Positions 34,680 through 44,253 of a DNA stretch of 64,000 nucleotides are shown here, one piece after another. Numbering within the stretch: position 1 is the first letter of the stretch; each line of letters opens with the position of its first letter. The notes below the pieces were generated by a model. The model was not told the origin of the DNA, made no database searches, and saw nothing but the letters and a program-made list of their open reading frames with translations. Origin of the DNA: Ruoffia sp044336205 (GTDB lineage Bacteria; Bacillota; Bacilli; Lactobacillales; Aerococcaceae). The stretch is from the NCBI GenBank assembly GCA_044336205.1, contig CP172318.1, positions 744,001 through 808,000 of the forward strand, in the 5' to 3' direction. The translations under genes were made by a program, and so were the position numbers.

Positions 34680-35633
34680 ATGAAATTGGCTGTTATATTC
34701 AATGGTCAAGGTGCACATTATGAAGATATGGGAATGGATTTTGTGGAATCTTTCCAACAAGCACTAACAGTGTTTGAGGAAGCAGAAGATGCAACTCAAC
34801 TTCCCATTAAAATGTGGATTCAATCTGATATCAATCAATTATCATTAACTAAGAATGCTCAGCCGGCAATTGTGACGACGAGTTTAGCTATTTTCGAATC
34901 AATAAAAACAAAACTCCCAGCCATAGCCTATATGGCTGGGTTAAGTTTAGGGGAGTATAGTTCGTTAATTGCAAGCAGAGCATTAAGTTTTCGCCAAGGA
35001 ATTCAATTAATTCAACAACGTGGAGAATTGATGTCAGCATATTGCAGTAAGTTAGAAGATGAAGCTAGCTATCAAATGGCAGCAGCCATTAACATGCCAT
35101 TAGAAGAGATAAAAGAGCTAGTCCCTGAAATTGTTAATGACATAAATCAGCCACTATTTATAGCTAATTATAATTCGCCTAGTCAGATTGTGATTGCAGG
35201 TGATAAAGAGGCAATTAAAAACTTCAGGCAGAAAGCTAAGGCTTTAGGCTATCGTAAGATAATACCTTTAAAAGTTGAAGGACCTTTTCATACACCGTTA
35301 ATGAATGGAGTTGTTGACCAATTCACCCAAGTGCTTGAAATGACAGAGTTCCAAGAACCTGACGTCCCAGTTATCAGTAATGTAACGGTTGAGGACCATC
35401 AATTAGATACTATAAAAGAAAGACTGGCAGAACATTTAGTTCAACCTGTCAAATGGTATCAAACAATTGATCGACTTAAAGAAGAGGGAATTACCCATAT
35501 ACTTCAAATTGGTCCAGGGAATACATTGGCGAAATTAATGAAAAATGATGATTCCATGTCAGTACATGTGATTGATACAGTGGAAGATATTAATAATCTT
35601 GATGAATGGATACAAAGTGGAGGAGAAGCATGA
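34680..35633 (+). CDS. fabD: Malonyl-CoA:ACP transacylase FabD
   Basis: FabD moves malonyl from CoA to ACP. The 317 residues show FNGQGAHYEDMG at the start, nucleophile S89 in GLSLGEYSS, the conserved QQRGELM arginine and the catalytic His in EGPFHTPLM (near 198). ATG 34680 is preferred with AAGGAAG upstream; the TTG at 34662 directly after fabK adds six residues. Its stop overlaps the fabG start. Confidence 0.95.
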   Translation: MKLAVIFNGQGAHYEDMGMDFVESFQQALTVFEEAEDATQLPIKMWIQSDINQLSLTKNAQPAIVTTSLAIFESIKTKLPAIAYMAGLSLGEYSSLIASRALSFRQGIQLIQQRGELMSAYCSKLEDEASYQMAAAINMPLEEIKELVPEIVNDINQPLFIANYNSPSQIVIAGDKEAIKNFRQKAKALGYRKIIPLKVEGPFHTPLMNGVVDQFTQVLEMTEFQEPDVPVISNVTVEDHQLDTIKERLAEHLVQPVKWYQTIDRLKEEGITHILQIGPGNTLAKLMKNDDSMSVHVIDTVEDINNLDEWIQSGGEA

Positions 35634-36352
35634 CGTTAACTTGTTTAATTAGTGGGAGTTCAAGAGGAATTGGCTTAGGTATTGCTAAGCACTTAGCAGA
35701 GCAAGGACACCAAGTTATATTGAATAGCCGCCGAGAAATTGCTCAAGATGTTTTAGATAAATTTGCTGAATATGACTTAGAAGTTGGTCAAGCAATTGGT
35801 GATGTCAGTGACTTTGAAACAGCAAAGAAACTTGTAGAAGAAATTAAAGAAACTTATGGTCGCGTTGATGTCTTAATTAATAATGCAGGAATTACACGCG
35901 ATGGTCTTTTTATGCGTATGAGCGAGGAAGACTTTGATAGTGTGTTAGATACAAATCTTAAAGGAAGTTTTAATCTTACACGATTCATTGCACCAATGAT
36001 GTTAAAGCAAAAGTCCGGCACGATCATCAACATGTCGAGTGTAGTTGGTGTGATGGGGAATGCAGGTCAAGTTAATTATGCTGCAAGTAAAGCAGGAGTA
36101 ATAGGCATGACCAAAGCACTCGCTAAAGAGTTAGGAAGTCGTTCGATTACGGTTAATGCGATTGCGCCAGGTTATATTGAAACGGATATGACAGATGCAC
36201 TCAGCGATAAAGTTAAAAAGACAATGTTAGACCATATACCTTTAAAACGATTTGGTCAAGTTGAAGAAATCAGTTCTGTTGTGGATTTCCTAATTACTAA
36301 CCGTTATATCACTGGGCAAGTCATTGAAGTTAATGGTGGATTACATATTTAA
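35630..36352 (+). CDS. fabG: 3-oxoacyl-ACP reductase FabG
   Basis: FabG reduces 3-ketoacyl-ACP with NADPH. The 240 residues have the SDR cofactor motif ISGSSRGIGLGIA, NNAGITRD, the catalytic Ser in INMSSVVG, and Y-x-x-x-K in NYAASKAG, then PGYIETDMT. ATG 35630 has GGAGGAG upstream and overlaps the fabD stop (ATGA); a longer frame from 35606 is unlikely. Confidence 0.96.
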   Translation: MTLTCLISGSSRGIGLGIAKHLAEQGHQVILNSRREIAQDVLDKFAEYDLEVGQAIGDVSDFETAKKLVEEIKETYGRVDVLINNAGITRDGLFMRMSEEDFDSVLDTNLKGSFNLTRFIAPMMLKQKSGTIINMSSVVGVMGNAGQVNYAASKAGVIGMTKALAKELGSRSITVNAIAPGYIETDMTDALSDKVKKTMLDHIPLKRFGQVEEISSVVDFLITNRYITGQVIEVNGGLHI

Positions 36353-36364
36353 GGAGAGAATACA

Positions 36365-37599
36365 ATGAGAAGAGTTGTAATAACAGGACTAGGAACTGTA
36401 TCGCCAATTGGTAATGATGTTGAATCCTTCTGGAACAGTGTCTTGAATGATGAATCAGGTATTGCACCTATTCAAGGTTTTGATGCAAATGAAACAGGTA
36501 TAACTGTCGCAGCAGAAGTGAAAGACTTTGATGCTAGAGCAGTTCTTGGAAGAAAAGAAAGTCAAAGAATGGATAAATTCTCTCAATTTGGTGTCGGAGC
36601 AAGTAGAGAAGCTGTTGAGATGAGTGGTTATGATATCTCAAGTAACCCATTCAAGGTCGGAGTTCTAGTAAGTTCTGGAATTGGTGGATTACATGCAATC
36701 CAAAACGGAATTTTAAAAATGAATGATAAAGGACCTAAACGTGTACCACCACTATTCGTTCCTTTAACAATTGGGAACATGGTAGCAGGTAATATCTCAA
36801 TGGATACTGGAGCACGTGGAATTAGCTTAGACATCGTAACAGCGTGTGCGAGTGCAACTAATGCAATTGGTGAAGCTTTCTTAAAAATTCAATCAGGTCT
36901 ATTAGATGCTTGTATTGCTGGTGGAGCTGAATCAACAATTAATGAGATCGGAATTGCAGGATTTGCGGCATTAACAGCACTTTCAACCAATGAAGATCCT
37001 AAAGAGCGTCACGTCCTTTCGATAAAGACCGCGACGGATTCGTTATGGGGGAAGGAGCAGGTGTAGTCTTCTTAGAATCATTGGAATCTGCCCAAGAAAG
37101 AAATGCTACAATTTACGGTGAAGTTGTCGGTTATGGTTCGAATTCAGATGCTTATCATATGACCGCTCCGTTACCTGACGGGAGTGGAGCTGGAGAAGCA
37201 ATGCTTACAGCAATTAAAATGGCTGGCATTGATGTGACTGATATCGATTATATTAATGCGCATGGAACAAGTACACCAACGAATGATTCTGGAGAAACAA
37301 CAGCGATTAAGTATGCCCTAGGTGAACATGCAAACAATGTTCCAATTTCTAGTTCAAAAGGCCACTTTGGTCATCTATTAGGTGCTGCTGGTGGTGTTGA
37401 ATCAATTATGGTTGTCAAAGCTTTACAAGAAGGATATATTCCACCAACTTTAGGATTAGAAAATACAGATGAAGATTGTGACTTAGACTATGTTCCTAAA
37501 ACAGGTCGTAAGAAAGAGATCCGATATGCATTATCTAACTCATTAGGATTTGGTGGACATAATGCAGTGCTATGTTTTAAACGTTGGGATGGTGAATAA
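36365..37599 (+). CDS. fabF: 3-oxoacyl-ACP synthase II FabF, with an apparent single-base deletion near 37010
   Basis: FabF extends acyl-ACP chains. The first frame runs to a stop at 37066 and includes the active-site Cys in TACASATNAIGEA (about 163). The rest, from PFDKDRDGFVMGEGAG through NAHGTSTPTNDSGE and KGHFGHLLGAAGG (both catalytic His), is in the -1 frame. Inserting one base in GAGCGTCACGTCC (GAGCGTGCACGTCC would read ERARPF) restores a 411-residue protein of normal size. As the gene is essential in this pathway, a sequence error is more likely than a true break. Confidence 0.9.
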
Positions 37600-38080
37600 T
37601 TTGGATCAAAATCAATTAATTCAATTAATTGAACAATTAGATAAGTCATCGTTAGCTTATCTAAATTACGAAACACAAGATGTGAAGGTGACCCTCTCAA
37701 AAGAGATGCCAACACAGACATTTGTTGAAAAACAAGAGACTGTCAAGACAAACACAGTAGAAAGTCCTAATACAGAAACAACTAACGAATCAGTTGAACC
37801 AACACTAAATGCAATCGAAGAACAACTTGCAGATACTGAAATTGAAGGACAAGTCATAACATCACCTATGGTAGGAGTAGTGTATTTACAACCTAGTCCC
37901 GACAAAGACCCATTTGTAAAAGTAGGGGATCAAGTTGCAGAAGGTGACACGGTAGTGATTGTTGAAGCAATGAAATTAATGAATGAAATTCAATCAAACT
38001 TATCAGGAATTGTCGTTGAGATTTTAGTCGAGAATGAGACTGTTGTTGAATATGGACAGCCACTAATTCGAATCAAATAG
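37589..38080 (+). CDS. accB: Biotin carboxyl carrier protein of acetyl-CoA carboxylase
   Basis: AccB carries carboxyl-biotin between the AccC and AccAD active sites. The 163-residue protein has a helical N terminus (LDQNQLIQLIEQL), a flexible Thr/Glu-rich linker and the biotinyl domain with VEAMKLMNEI, biotin on the Lys. The start is uncertain: ATG 37589 and GTG 37592 lie inside the end of fabF, while TTG 37601 has GGTGA just upstream. Confidence 0.93.
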   Translation: MVNNLDQNQLIQLIEQLDKSSLAYLNYETQDVKVTLSKEMPTQTFVEKQETVKTNTVESPNTETTNESVEPTLNAIEEQLADTEIEGQVITSPMVGVVYLQPSPDKDPFVKVGDQVAEGDTVVIVEAMKLMNEIQSNLSGIVVEILVENETVVEYGQPLIRIK

Positions 38081-38089
38081 GAGGAAAAA

Positions 38090-38524
38090 ATGGTACTATT
38101 AAATGCTACACAAATTATGGAAATTATTCCTAACCGTTACCCAATTTACTTTATTGATGCGGTAGATGAATTAATTCCAGGTGAGAAAGTTGTTGCTCGT
38201 AAAAATGTAACAATTAACGAAGAGGTATTCCAAGGCCACTTCCCTGGAGAACCTGTATTCCCAGGTGTATTAATCGTTGAATCATTGGCTCAAGCGGGTT
38301 CAATACCATTATTATCGTTAGAAGGATTTGAAGGGAAGACGGCTTATTTAGGTGGATTAAACAAAGTAAAATTCCGCCAAAAAGTTGTCCCAGGTGATGT
38401 TTTAAGGTTACAAGTTGATATTAAAAAGCTGAAAAGTAATGCCGGAATTGGTATCGGTAAAGCTTATGTAGGAGACAAAGTTGTCTGTGAATGTGAGATG
38501 ACTTTCATCATAGGAGCGAAGTAA
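38090..38524 (+). CDS. fabZ: 3-hydroxyacyl-ACP dehydratase FabZ
   Basis: FabZ removes water from 3-hydroxyacyl-ACP. The 144-residue hot-dog protein shows IIPNRYPIYFIDAV, the catalytic His in GHFPGEPVFPGVLIVE with its partner Glu, and LGGLNKVKFRQKVVPGD. GGAGG precedes the ATG. Its place between accB and accC is typical of lactic bacteria. Confidence 0.96.
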   Translation: MVLLNATQIMEIIPNRYPIYFIDAVDELIPGEKVVARKNVTINEEVFQGHFPGEPVFPGVLIVESLAQAGSIPLLSLEGFEGKTAYLGGLNKVKFRQKVVPGDVLRLQVDIKKLKSNAGIGIGKAYVGDKVVCECEMTFIIGAK

Positions 38525-38525
38525 C

Positions 38526-39905
38526 ATGTTTAATAAAGTTCTCGTGGCAAACCGCGGGGAAATCGCGGTTAGAATCATTCGTGCGCTCCGCGAGATGGGT
38601 ATTACGTCAGTGGCAGTATATAGTGAAGCAGATCGATATGCACTGCATACAGAATTAGCTGATGAAGCCATCTGTATCGGACCTGCTAAATCACTAGACT
38701 CATATGCTAACCCTGTAGCGGTAATAAGTGCTGCTATTTCATCAGGAGCTGATGCCATTCATCCTGGTTATGGATTTTTATCAGAACGTAGTGACTTTGC
38801 TACGTTATGTGAGGATGTAGGCATAAAGTTTATTGGTCCAGACAGTCATGTTATTGATGTTATGGGGCATAAACAACATGCTCGTGATACCATGAAAGAC
38901 TCAGGAATACCAATAACACCAGGAAGTGAAGACTTAATCTATTCTCTAGAAGAAGCACGTGATATCGCTAATGAAATTGGATATCCACTGATGATAAAAG
39001 CTGCTGATGGTGGAGGCGGGAAAGGGATGCGTCGAGTTGATGATGAATCTCTACTTGAGTCAATGTTTAATCAAGCCCAAATTGAGACTGAATCAATTTA
39101 TGGTAACAAAGATTTGTATATTGAGAAGATTATTGCACCAGCGAGACATATTGAAGTTCAGCTAATCGCTGACCAGTATGGTAATGTCATTCATCTAGGA
39201 GAGCGTGACTGTTCTTTCCAAAGAAATAATCAGAAGGTGTTAGAACTTGCTCCAGCAGTTAGCTTACCAGAAGATGTTCGAGCAGCTATCTGTAATACGG
39301 CAGTTAAAGCAGCTGAAGCGATTGGCTATGAAAATGCTGGTACGATTGAATTTTTAGTTGATAAAGACAATAATTTCTATTTCATGGAAATGAACACTCG
39401 TCTTCAAGTTGAGCATCCAATTACAGAGATGGTTACAGGTGTAGATATTGTTAAAGAACAAATCCGTGTAGCCATGGGTGAACCATTGTCATATAAACAA
39501 GAAGAAATTCGAATTAACGGTTTTGCCATTGAAGTTAGACTTAATGCTGAAGATCCAAGACATGGATTCAGACCTTCCGCGGGACACATTAATCGATTGA
39601 TGTTTCCGACTGGTGGCTTAGGATTACGTGTTGAATCAGCACTTTATCCAAACTATACTTTACCTCCATTTTATGACTCAATGGTGGCTAAGATCATTAC
39701 ACATTCGGATTCACTTGAAGAATCATTAAAAATAATGGAACGTGCGTTATATGAAGTCGTTGTTGATGGTGTTCAGACAAATATTGATTTACTTGAAGAT
39801 TTAGTAACGGATAAGTATATTAATTGGAATCGAATCCATACAAAATGGCTAGAGACGCATTATATGCCAAAGTGGCTAGAAACTGAAGATACTACTGAAG
39901 AATAA
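38526..39905 (+). CDS. accC: Biotin carboxylase subunit of acetyl-CoA carboxylase
   Basis: AccC carboxylates the biotin of AccB with ATP and bicarbonate. The 459 residues show an N-terminal domain FNKVLVANRGEIAVRIIRA, the ATP-grasp glycine loop ADGGGGKGMRRV, catalytic NTRLQVEHPITEMVTG and the C-terminal LNAEDPRHGFRPS. The start follows the fabZ stop by one base with AGGAG just upstream. Confidence 0.97.
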   Translation: MFNKVLVANRGEIAVRIIRALREMGITSVAVYSEADRYALHTELADEAICIGPAKSLDSYANPVAVISAAISSGADAIHPGYGFLSERSDFATLCEDVGIKFIGPDSHVIDVMGHKQHARDTMKDSGIPITPGSEDLIYSLEEARDIANEIGYPLMIKAADGGGGKGMRRVDDESLLESMFNQAQIETESIYGNKDLYIEKIIAPARHIEVQLIADQYGNVIHLGERDCSFQRNNQKVLELAPAVSLPEDVRAAICNTAVKAAEAIGYENAGTIEFLVDKDNNFYFMEMNTRLQVEHPITEMVTGVDIVKEQIRVAMGEPLSYKQEEIRINGFAIEVRLNAEDPRHGFRPSAGHINRLMFPTGGLGLRVESALYPNYTLPPFYDSMVAKIITHSDSLEESLKIMERALYEVVVDGVQTNIDLLEDLVTDKYINWNRIHTKWLETHYMPKWLETEDTTEE

Positions 39906-39916
39906 GAGGTGATATT

Positions 39917-40783
39917 TTGGCATTATTTAGACGAAAGAGAACGATTAGATTAAATCCGCTAACACCTGCTGAGATAGCCTCAAAAAGATCAACTATCCCA
40001 GATAATTTGGCAGAACGTTGTCCTCATTGTAATCGGATATTATTACAGAACCAAATAACAGAAGATTACTGTTGTCCACACTGTAATGAACATCTGCATT
40101 TTCCAGCTCGAGAACGAATCAATTGGATAGTGGATGATAATTCATTTGTTGAGTGGGATTCAGAGCTACAAGCACAGAATCCATTAGATTTTCCAGCTTA
40201 TAGTGAGAAACTAGAAAGATCTAAAGAATTAACTCAGTTGAATGAAGCTGTCGTTACTGGTAAAGGTAAGATAAATGGCACTTCATTTGCTTTAGCAGTA
40301 ATGGATAAGCGTTTTGTCATGGCTAGTATGGGGACGGTTGTTGGTGAGAAGATTACTCGTTTGTTTGAACGAGCAACGAGAGAGAAACTAGCAGTGGTCA
40401 TCTATGTTGCTTCTGGTGGGGCTAGAATGCAAGAAGGAATTCTTTCGTTAATGCAGATGGCTAAGATATCACAAGTTGTTTCATTACATCAGCAAGCAGG
40501 GTTGTTCTATTGTCCTGTATTAACGAACCCAACTACAGGTGGAGTGACTGCAAGTTTCGCTATGCAAGGAGATATTATCTTAGCAGAGCCAAGGGCAACA
40601 ATTGGCTTTGCAGGTAAGCGTGTCATTGAACAAACTATAAAAAGTAAACTGACCGCAGAGTTTCAACAGGCAGAATGGGTATTCGATAATGGCTTTATAG
40701 ATTCAATTGTTCCAAGATCACAACAAAAAGACGTCTTGAGTCAACTTATCCAAATCCATACTGTAAAAGGCGGTGAGAACTAA
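39917..40783 (+). CDS. accD: Acetyl-CoA carboxylase carboxyltransferase beta subunit
   Basis: AccD with AccA transfers the carboxyl group to acetyl-CoA to form malonyl-CoA. The 288 residues start with a four-Cys zinc ribbon (CPHC then CCPHC, about residues 35-57), then the crotonase-like core with VASGGARMQEGILSLMQMAKIS and TNPTTGGVTASFA. It starts at TTG with GAGGTGAT upstream, and its stop overlaps the accA start. Confidence 0.96.
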   Translation: MALFRRKRTIRLNPLTPAEIASKRSTIPDNLAERCPHCNRILLQNQITEDYCCPHCNEHLHFPARERINWIVDDNSFVEWDSELQAQNPLDFPAYSEKLERSKELTQLNEAVVTGKGKINGTSFALAVMDKRFVMASMGTVVGEKITRLFERATREKLAVVIYVASGGARMQEGILSLMQMAKISQVVSLHQQAGLFYCPVLTNPTTGGVTASFAMQGDIILAEPRATIGFAGKRVIEQTIKSKLTAEFQQAEWVFDNGFIDSIVPRSQQKDVLSQLIQIHTVKGGEN

Positions 40784-41565
40784 TGGGAAAAGCTTATGAA
40801 AAAGTTCAAAAAGCGAGAGATCTTAATCGTATCTCTTCAATTGAAATCATTGAAGCTCTTACAGATTGGTTTATCGAACTTCATGGAGACCGATTCATGG
40901 AAGATGATAAGGCAATTGTCGGCGGAGTAGGAATGTATGATGATCAACCTATTACAATAATCGGTATTCAAAAGGGGAGAACGACTCGTGAAAATATCGA
41001 AAGAAATTTTGGGTCAGTAGGTCCAGGAGGGTATCGAAAAGCGATTCGTTTAATTGAACAAGCCAATAAGTTTAATCGTCCTATCTTAACACTAATTAAT
41101 ACTGCTGGCGCTCATGCTTCTCCTGAATCTGAAGAGAATGGTATTGGTGAGGCTATCGCTGAATCATTATTAGCATTATCAAAAGTTAAAGTACCAACTT
41201 TAGCTATTATTTTAGGAGAAGGAGGAAGTGGCGGGGCTTTAGCATTGGCCTTAACAGATGAAGTTTGGATGTTAGAAAATAGTGTTTATTCAATTCTGTC
41301 GCCGGAAGGATTTGCATCTATTTTATGGAAAGATGCAAAATTAGCTTCAAAAGTAGCAGACTTAATGAAGTTAACTTCTAATGATTTATTAGAATTGAAT
41401 ATTATTGAAAAAATCATCGCTGAAATGAACCATGGAGTACCTCTTCAAAAAGAAACGATTATTAAACGAATAGTATATGAAGTTAAAAACAAGTTTCAAG
41501 AATTATCTGCATTAGATTCAGAAGAAAGATTGCATCAGCGTAATGAACGATTTAGAGCATTCTAA
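40783..41565 (+). CDS. accA: Acetyl-CoA carboxylase carboxyltransferase alpha subunit
   Basis: AccA pairs with AccD. The 260 residues show ELHGDRFMEDDKAIVGGVG, QKGRTTRENIERNFG, NTAGAHASPESEENGIGEAIA and the ILGEGGSGGALALALTD oxyanion region. It lacks the N-terminal ~50 residues of proteobacterial AccA, as is usual in lactic bacteria. It ends the fab/acc operon before a strong terminator. Confidence 0.96.
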   Translation: MGKAYEKVQKARDLNRISSIEIIEALTDWFIELHGDRFMEDDKAIVGGVGMYDDQPITIIGIQKGRTTRENIERNFGSVGPGGYRKAIRLIEQANKFNRPILTLINTAGAHASPESEENGIGEAIAESLLALSKVKVPTLAIILGEGGSGGALALALTDEVWMLENSVYSILSPEGFASILWKDAKLASKVADLMKLTSNDLLELNIIEKIIAEMNHGVPLQKETIIKRIVYEVKNKFQELSALDSEERLHQRNERFRAF

Positions 41566-41575
41566 AATTAGTAAG

Positions 41576-41604
41576 ACTAGTGAATATTTTTCACTAGTTT
41601 TTTT
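41576..41604 (+). terminator. Terminator of the fab/acc operon
   Basis: ACTAGTGAA (41576-41584) pairs with TTCACTAGT (41590-41598) over a short loop, followed by seven T residues. Confidence 0.92.
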
Positions 41605-42065
41605 GTATTTATTAGATTTACTAAGAATAATATGATGATATTTTCACAAGAATATTAGTTCTTCAACAGAAAAAATCGAAAATTACAAAGAAATTACAGT
41701 AGCCAACGAGCTGTTTTTTTGCTGCTTTAATGCTGTAAAGAAATAGTAATAAATAATAGTATATAAAAAACTTTATTAAAATCACCTCATTTATTTTTAA
41801 TAATTAAGACAGATATTATTTGTACTATAACAGACTAAGCTTAATGAAACACATTATTGGTAAATAATATAACACAGAAGGAATATTAAAAAACCAAAGC
41901 ATTACATTGATAAAACCTTCACAATCATTATGAAATCAGTGTTTGTAACCGATTTATAATATTTCTTCTACTTGCTTTTATTTCAAATGCGTGATAGATT
42001 AATAGCAAGTGAATAGTACAGTTTATTGTGCTTTGTATTATTCGTAATTTTATATAAAGAGAGGA
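41605..42065 (+). promoter_or_regulatory. Long upstream region of the pdh operon
   Basis: No gene is seen in about 460 bases. TGTAACCGATTTAT (41944-41957) resembles a CcpA site, lacking only the last CA of TGWAANCGNTNWCA. CAAGAATATT (41647-41656) is followed by a partial inverse TTCTT and shares its ten bases with a palindrome upstream of the atp operon. A TTTTCACAA half-site (41641-41649) recalls Rex sites but its partner arm is missing. No convincing sigma-A promoter was found by eye. The length suggests complex control. Confidence 0.35.
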
Positions 42066-42077
42066 ATGTGTAAAAGC

Positions 42078-43187
42078 ATGGCAAATCAAAAAGCTCCTGC
42101 AAAGATTGAAGAGTTATTAGATCCTAATAACTTTGATTTTAGCACAGTTCAAGTATTGGATAATGACGGAAAGGTAGTTAATGAAGAGTTAATGCCTGAA
42201 TTAACTGACGAAGAATTAGTATCTTTCATGGAAGATATGGTTTTCTATCGTGAGTGGTATAACCGTACTAAAGCATTGAGTCGTCAAGGACGTTTAGGTT
42301 TCGTAGCACCTACGACAGGTCAAGAAGCATCTCAATTAGGTACAATCGCAGCAACAACTAAAGAAGACATTATCTTCCCAGGGTACCGTGATATTCCACA
42401 ATTAATCCAACACGGTTTACCAAATTATAAAGCATTCTTGTGGTCTAAAGGTCACGTTGAAGGAAGTACTTATCCAGAAGACTTCCGTGCATATCCTCCA
42501 CAAATTATTATCGGAGCTCAGTATGTTCAAGCCGCTGGTGCAGCTTTAGGAATCAAGAAAAATGGTCGTGAAGCCGTAGCTATGACATGGACAGGAGACG
42601 GTGGATCTTCTCAAGGAGATGTGTACGAAGGAATTAACTTTGCTGGAGCATACAAAGCACCTGCAATCTTCGTAATCCAAAACAACGGATGGGCAATCTC
42701 TACACCACGTGAGCAACAAACAGCAGCGCCAACATTAGCTCAAAAAGCAGTTGCAGCTGGTATCCCAGGTATCCAAGTAGATGGTATGGATATTTTAGCG
42801 GTTTATGCAGTAACTAAAGCAGCTCGTGATTATGCAATTGCTGGTAATGGTCCAGTATTAATTGAGACCTTATGTTACCGTTATGAGCCACACTCATTAT
42901 CTGGTGATGATCCAAAACGTTACCAACCAGAAGGTGCTCAAGAAGAATGGCGTCAACGTGATCCATTAAATCGCTACCGTATTTTCTTAACTGAAAAAGG
43001 TTTATGGTCTGAAGAAAAAGAAAATGAAGTAATTGAGAACACTAAAGAAGTAGCTAGAGAAGCAATCAAACAAGCTGAATCTGCTCCAAAACAAAAAGTT
43101 TCAGATTTCTTAAAGAATATGTTTGAAACACCAGACCAAATTATTCAAGAACAAATTGAATACTACGAAGCAAAGGAGAATAAATAA
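42078..43187 (+). CDS. pdhA: Pyruvate dehydrogenase E1 component, alpha subunit
   Basis: PdhA with PdhB decarboxylates pyruvate using thiamine diphosphate and acetylates the E2 lipoyl group. The 369 residues have the ThDP/magnesium motif TGDGGSSQGDVYEGINFAGAY ending in NNGWAIS, and the regulatory-loop-like YRYEPHSLSGDDPKRY. ATG 42078 is preferred; ATG 42066 sits one base after AGAGAGG. Codons are strongly biased, suggesting high expression. pdhB follows after 2 bases. Confidence 0.95.
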   Translation: MANQKAPAKIEELLDPNNFDFSTVQVLDNDGKVVNEELMPELTDEELVSFMEDMVFYREWYNRTKALSRQGRLGFVAPTTGQEASQLGTIAATTKEDIIFPGYRDIPQLIQHGLPNYKAFLWSKGHVEGSTYPEDFRAYPPQIIIGAQYVQAAGAALGIKKNGREAVAMTWTGDGGSSQGDVYEGINFAGAYKAPAIFVIQNNGWAISTPREQQTAAPTLAQKAVAAGIPGIQVDGMDILAVYAVTKAARDYAIAGNGPVLIETLCYRYEPHSLSGDDPKRYQPEGAQEEWRQRDPLNRYRIFLTEKGLWSEEKENEVIENTKEVAREAIKQAESAPKQKVSDFLKNMFETPDQIIQEQIEYYEAKENK

Positions 43188-43189
43188 TC

Positions 43190-44167
43190 ATGGCTCAAAT
43201 GACAATGATTCAAGCAATTAACAATGCTTTAGAATTAGAATTAGCAAAAGATGACCGTACTTTAATCTTCGGTGAAGATGTAGGTGCTAACGGTGGGGTA
43301 TTCCGTGCTACGGAAGACTTGCAAGATAAATTCGGTGAAGACCGTGTATTCAACACACCATTAGCAGAATCAGGTATTGGTGGTTTAGCGGTTGGTTTAA
43401 GTTTTGAAAACTTCCGTCCTATTATGGAAATCCAATTCTTCGGATTCGTATTCGAAGTGATGGACTCAATTGTAGGTCAAGCTGCACGTACTCGTTACCG
43501 TATGGGTGGAACACGTAATATGCCAATTACAATCCGTTCTCCATTTGGTGGTGGGGTTGCTACTCCAGAAATGCACGCGGACTCATTAGAAGGTTTAATC
43601 GCACAATCCCCAGGAGTTAAAGTGGTTATCCCTTCAAATCCATACGATGCAAAAGGATTATTAATCTCATCAATTCGTGATAATGATCCTGTAGTATTCT
43701 TAGAGCACATGAAGTTATACCGTTCATTCCGTGAAGAAGTTCCAGAAGAAGAGTATACAATTCCTTTAGGTAAAGCTAATGTAGTTCAAGAAGGTACAGA
43801 TGTAACAATTATTGCATACGGTGCAATGGTTCGTGAATCAATGGCTGCAGCAGAGGTTTTAGAAAAAGAAGGCGTATCTGTAGAAATCGTTGACTTACGT
43901 ACTGTTTACCCATTAGATATTGAAACAATCATCGCCTCAGTTGAGAAAACTGGTCGCGTTGTAATGGTACAAGAAGCTCAACGTCAAGCAGGAGTTGGAG
44001 AGAAAGTTATCTCTGAAATCTCACAACGTGCTGTTTTATCATTAAAAGCACCAATTGGTTTTGTAGCTGCACCTAACACTGTTTATACATTTGGTATGGC
44101 AGAAAAAGAGTGGTTACCAAATGCAGATGATATCGTAGCAAAAGTTAAAGAAGCTACTGATTTCTAA
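43190..44167 (+). CDS. pdhB: Pyruvate dehydrogenase E1 component, beta subunit
   Basis: The 325 residues show the transketolase-like core FGEDVGANGGVFRATEDLQDKFG, ESGIGGLAVGLS, and the C-terminal transketolase domain with VEIVDLRTVYPLD and VVMVQEAQRQAGVGE. It forms the alpha2-beta2 E1 with PdhA. AAGGAG precedes the ATG. A palindrome separates it from pdhC. Confidence 0.96.
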   Translation: MAQMTMIQAINNALELELAKDDRTLIFGEDVGANGGVFRATEDLQDKFGEDRVFNTPLAESGIGGLAVGLSFENFRPIMEIQFFGFVFEVMDSIVGQAARTRYRMGGTRNMPITIRSPFGGGVATPEMHADSLEGLIAQSPGVKVVIPSNPYDAKGLLISSIRDNDPVVFLEHMKLYRSFREEVPEEEYTIPLGKANVVQEGTDVTIIAYGAMVRESMAAAEVLEKEGVSVEIVDLRTVYPLDIETIIASVEKTGRVVMVQEAQRQAGVGEKVISEISQRAVLSLKAPIGFVAAPNTVYTFGMAEKEWLPNADDIVAKVKEATDF

Positions 44168-44177
44168 TAAAAGTTCT

Positions 44178-44206
44178 TTACATAGGGTAGTCACTACCCT
44201 ATGTAA
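44178..44206 (+). repeat. Perfect 14-base inverted repeat between pdhB and pdhC
   Basis: TTACATAGGGTAGT (44178-44191), one C, then ACTACCCTATGTAA (44193-44206). As RNA it forms a tight hairpin without a T-run, so it is more likely a processing, stability or protein-binding site than a terminator. Confidence 0.8.
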
Positions 44207-44253
44207 TATTCTTTAATATCTATTTTGAATACGAGAAAGGATGTACAAACCCA

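Noticed and set aside
38408..38758. Minus-strand frame of 116 codons over fabZ/accC
   Set aside because: It is antisense to two well-supported genes and has no ribosome site or family features. The same applies to other antisense frames such as 63077-63439 in ftsW and 44760-45074 in pdhC.
41641..41656. Rex redox-repressor site before pdh
   Set aside because: Only the right half (TTTTCACAA) matches; the left arm TTGTGA is absent at the right distance.
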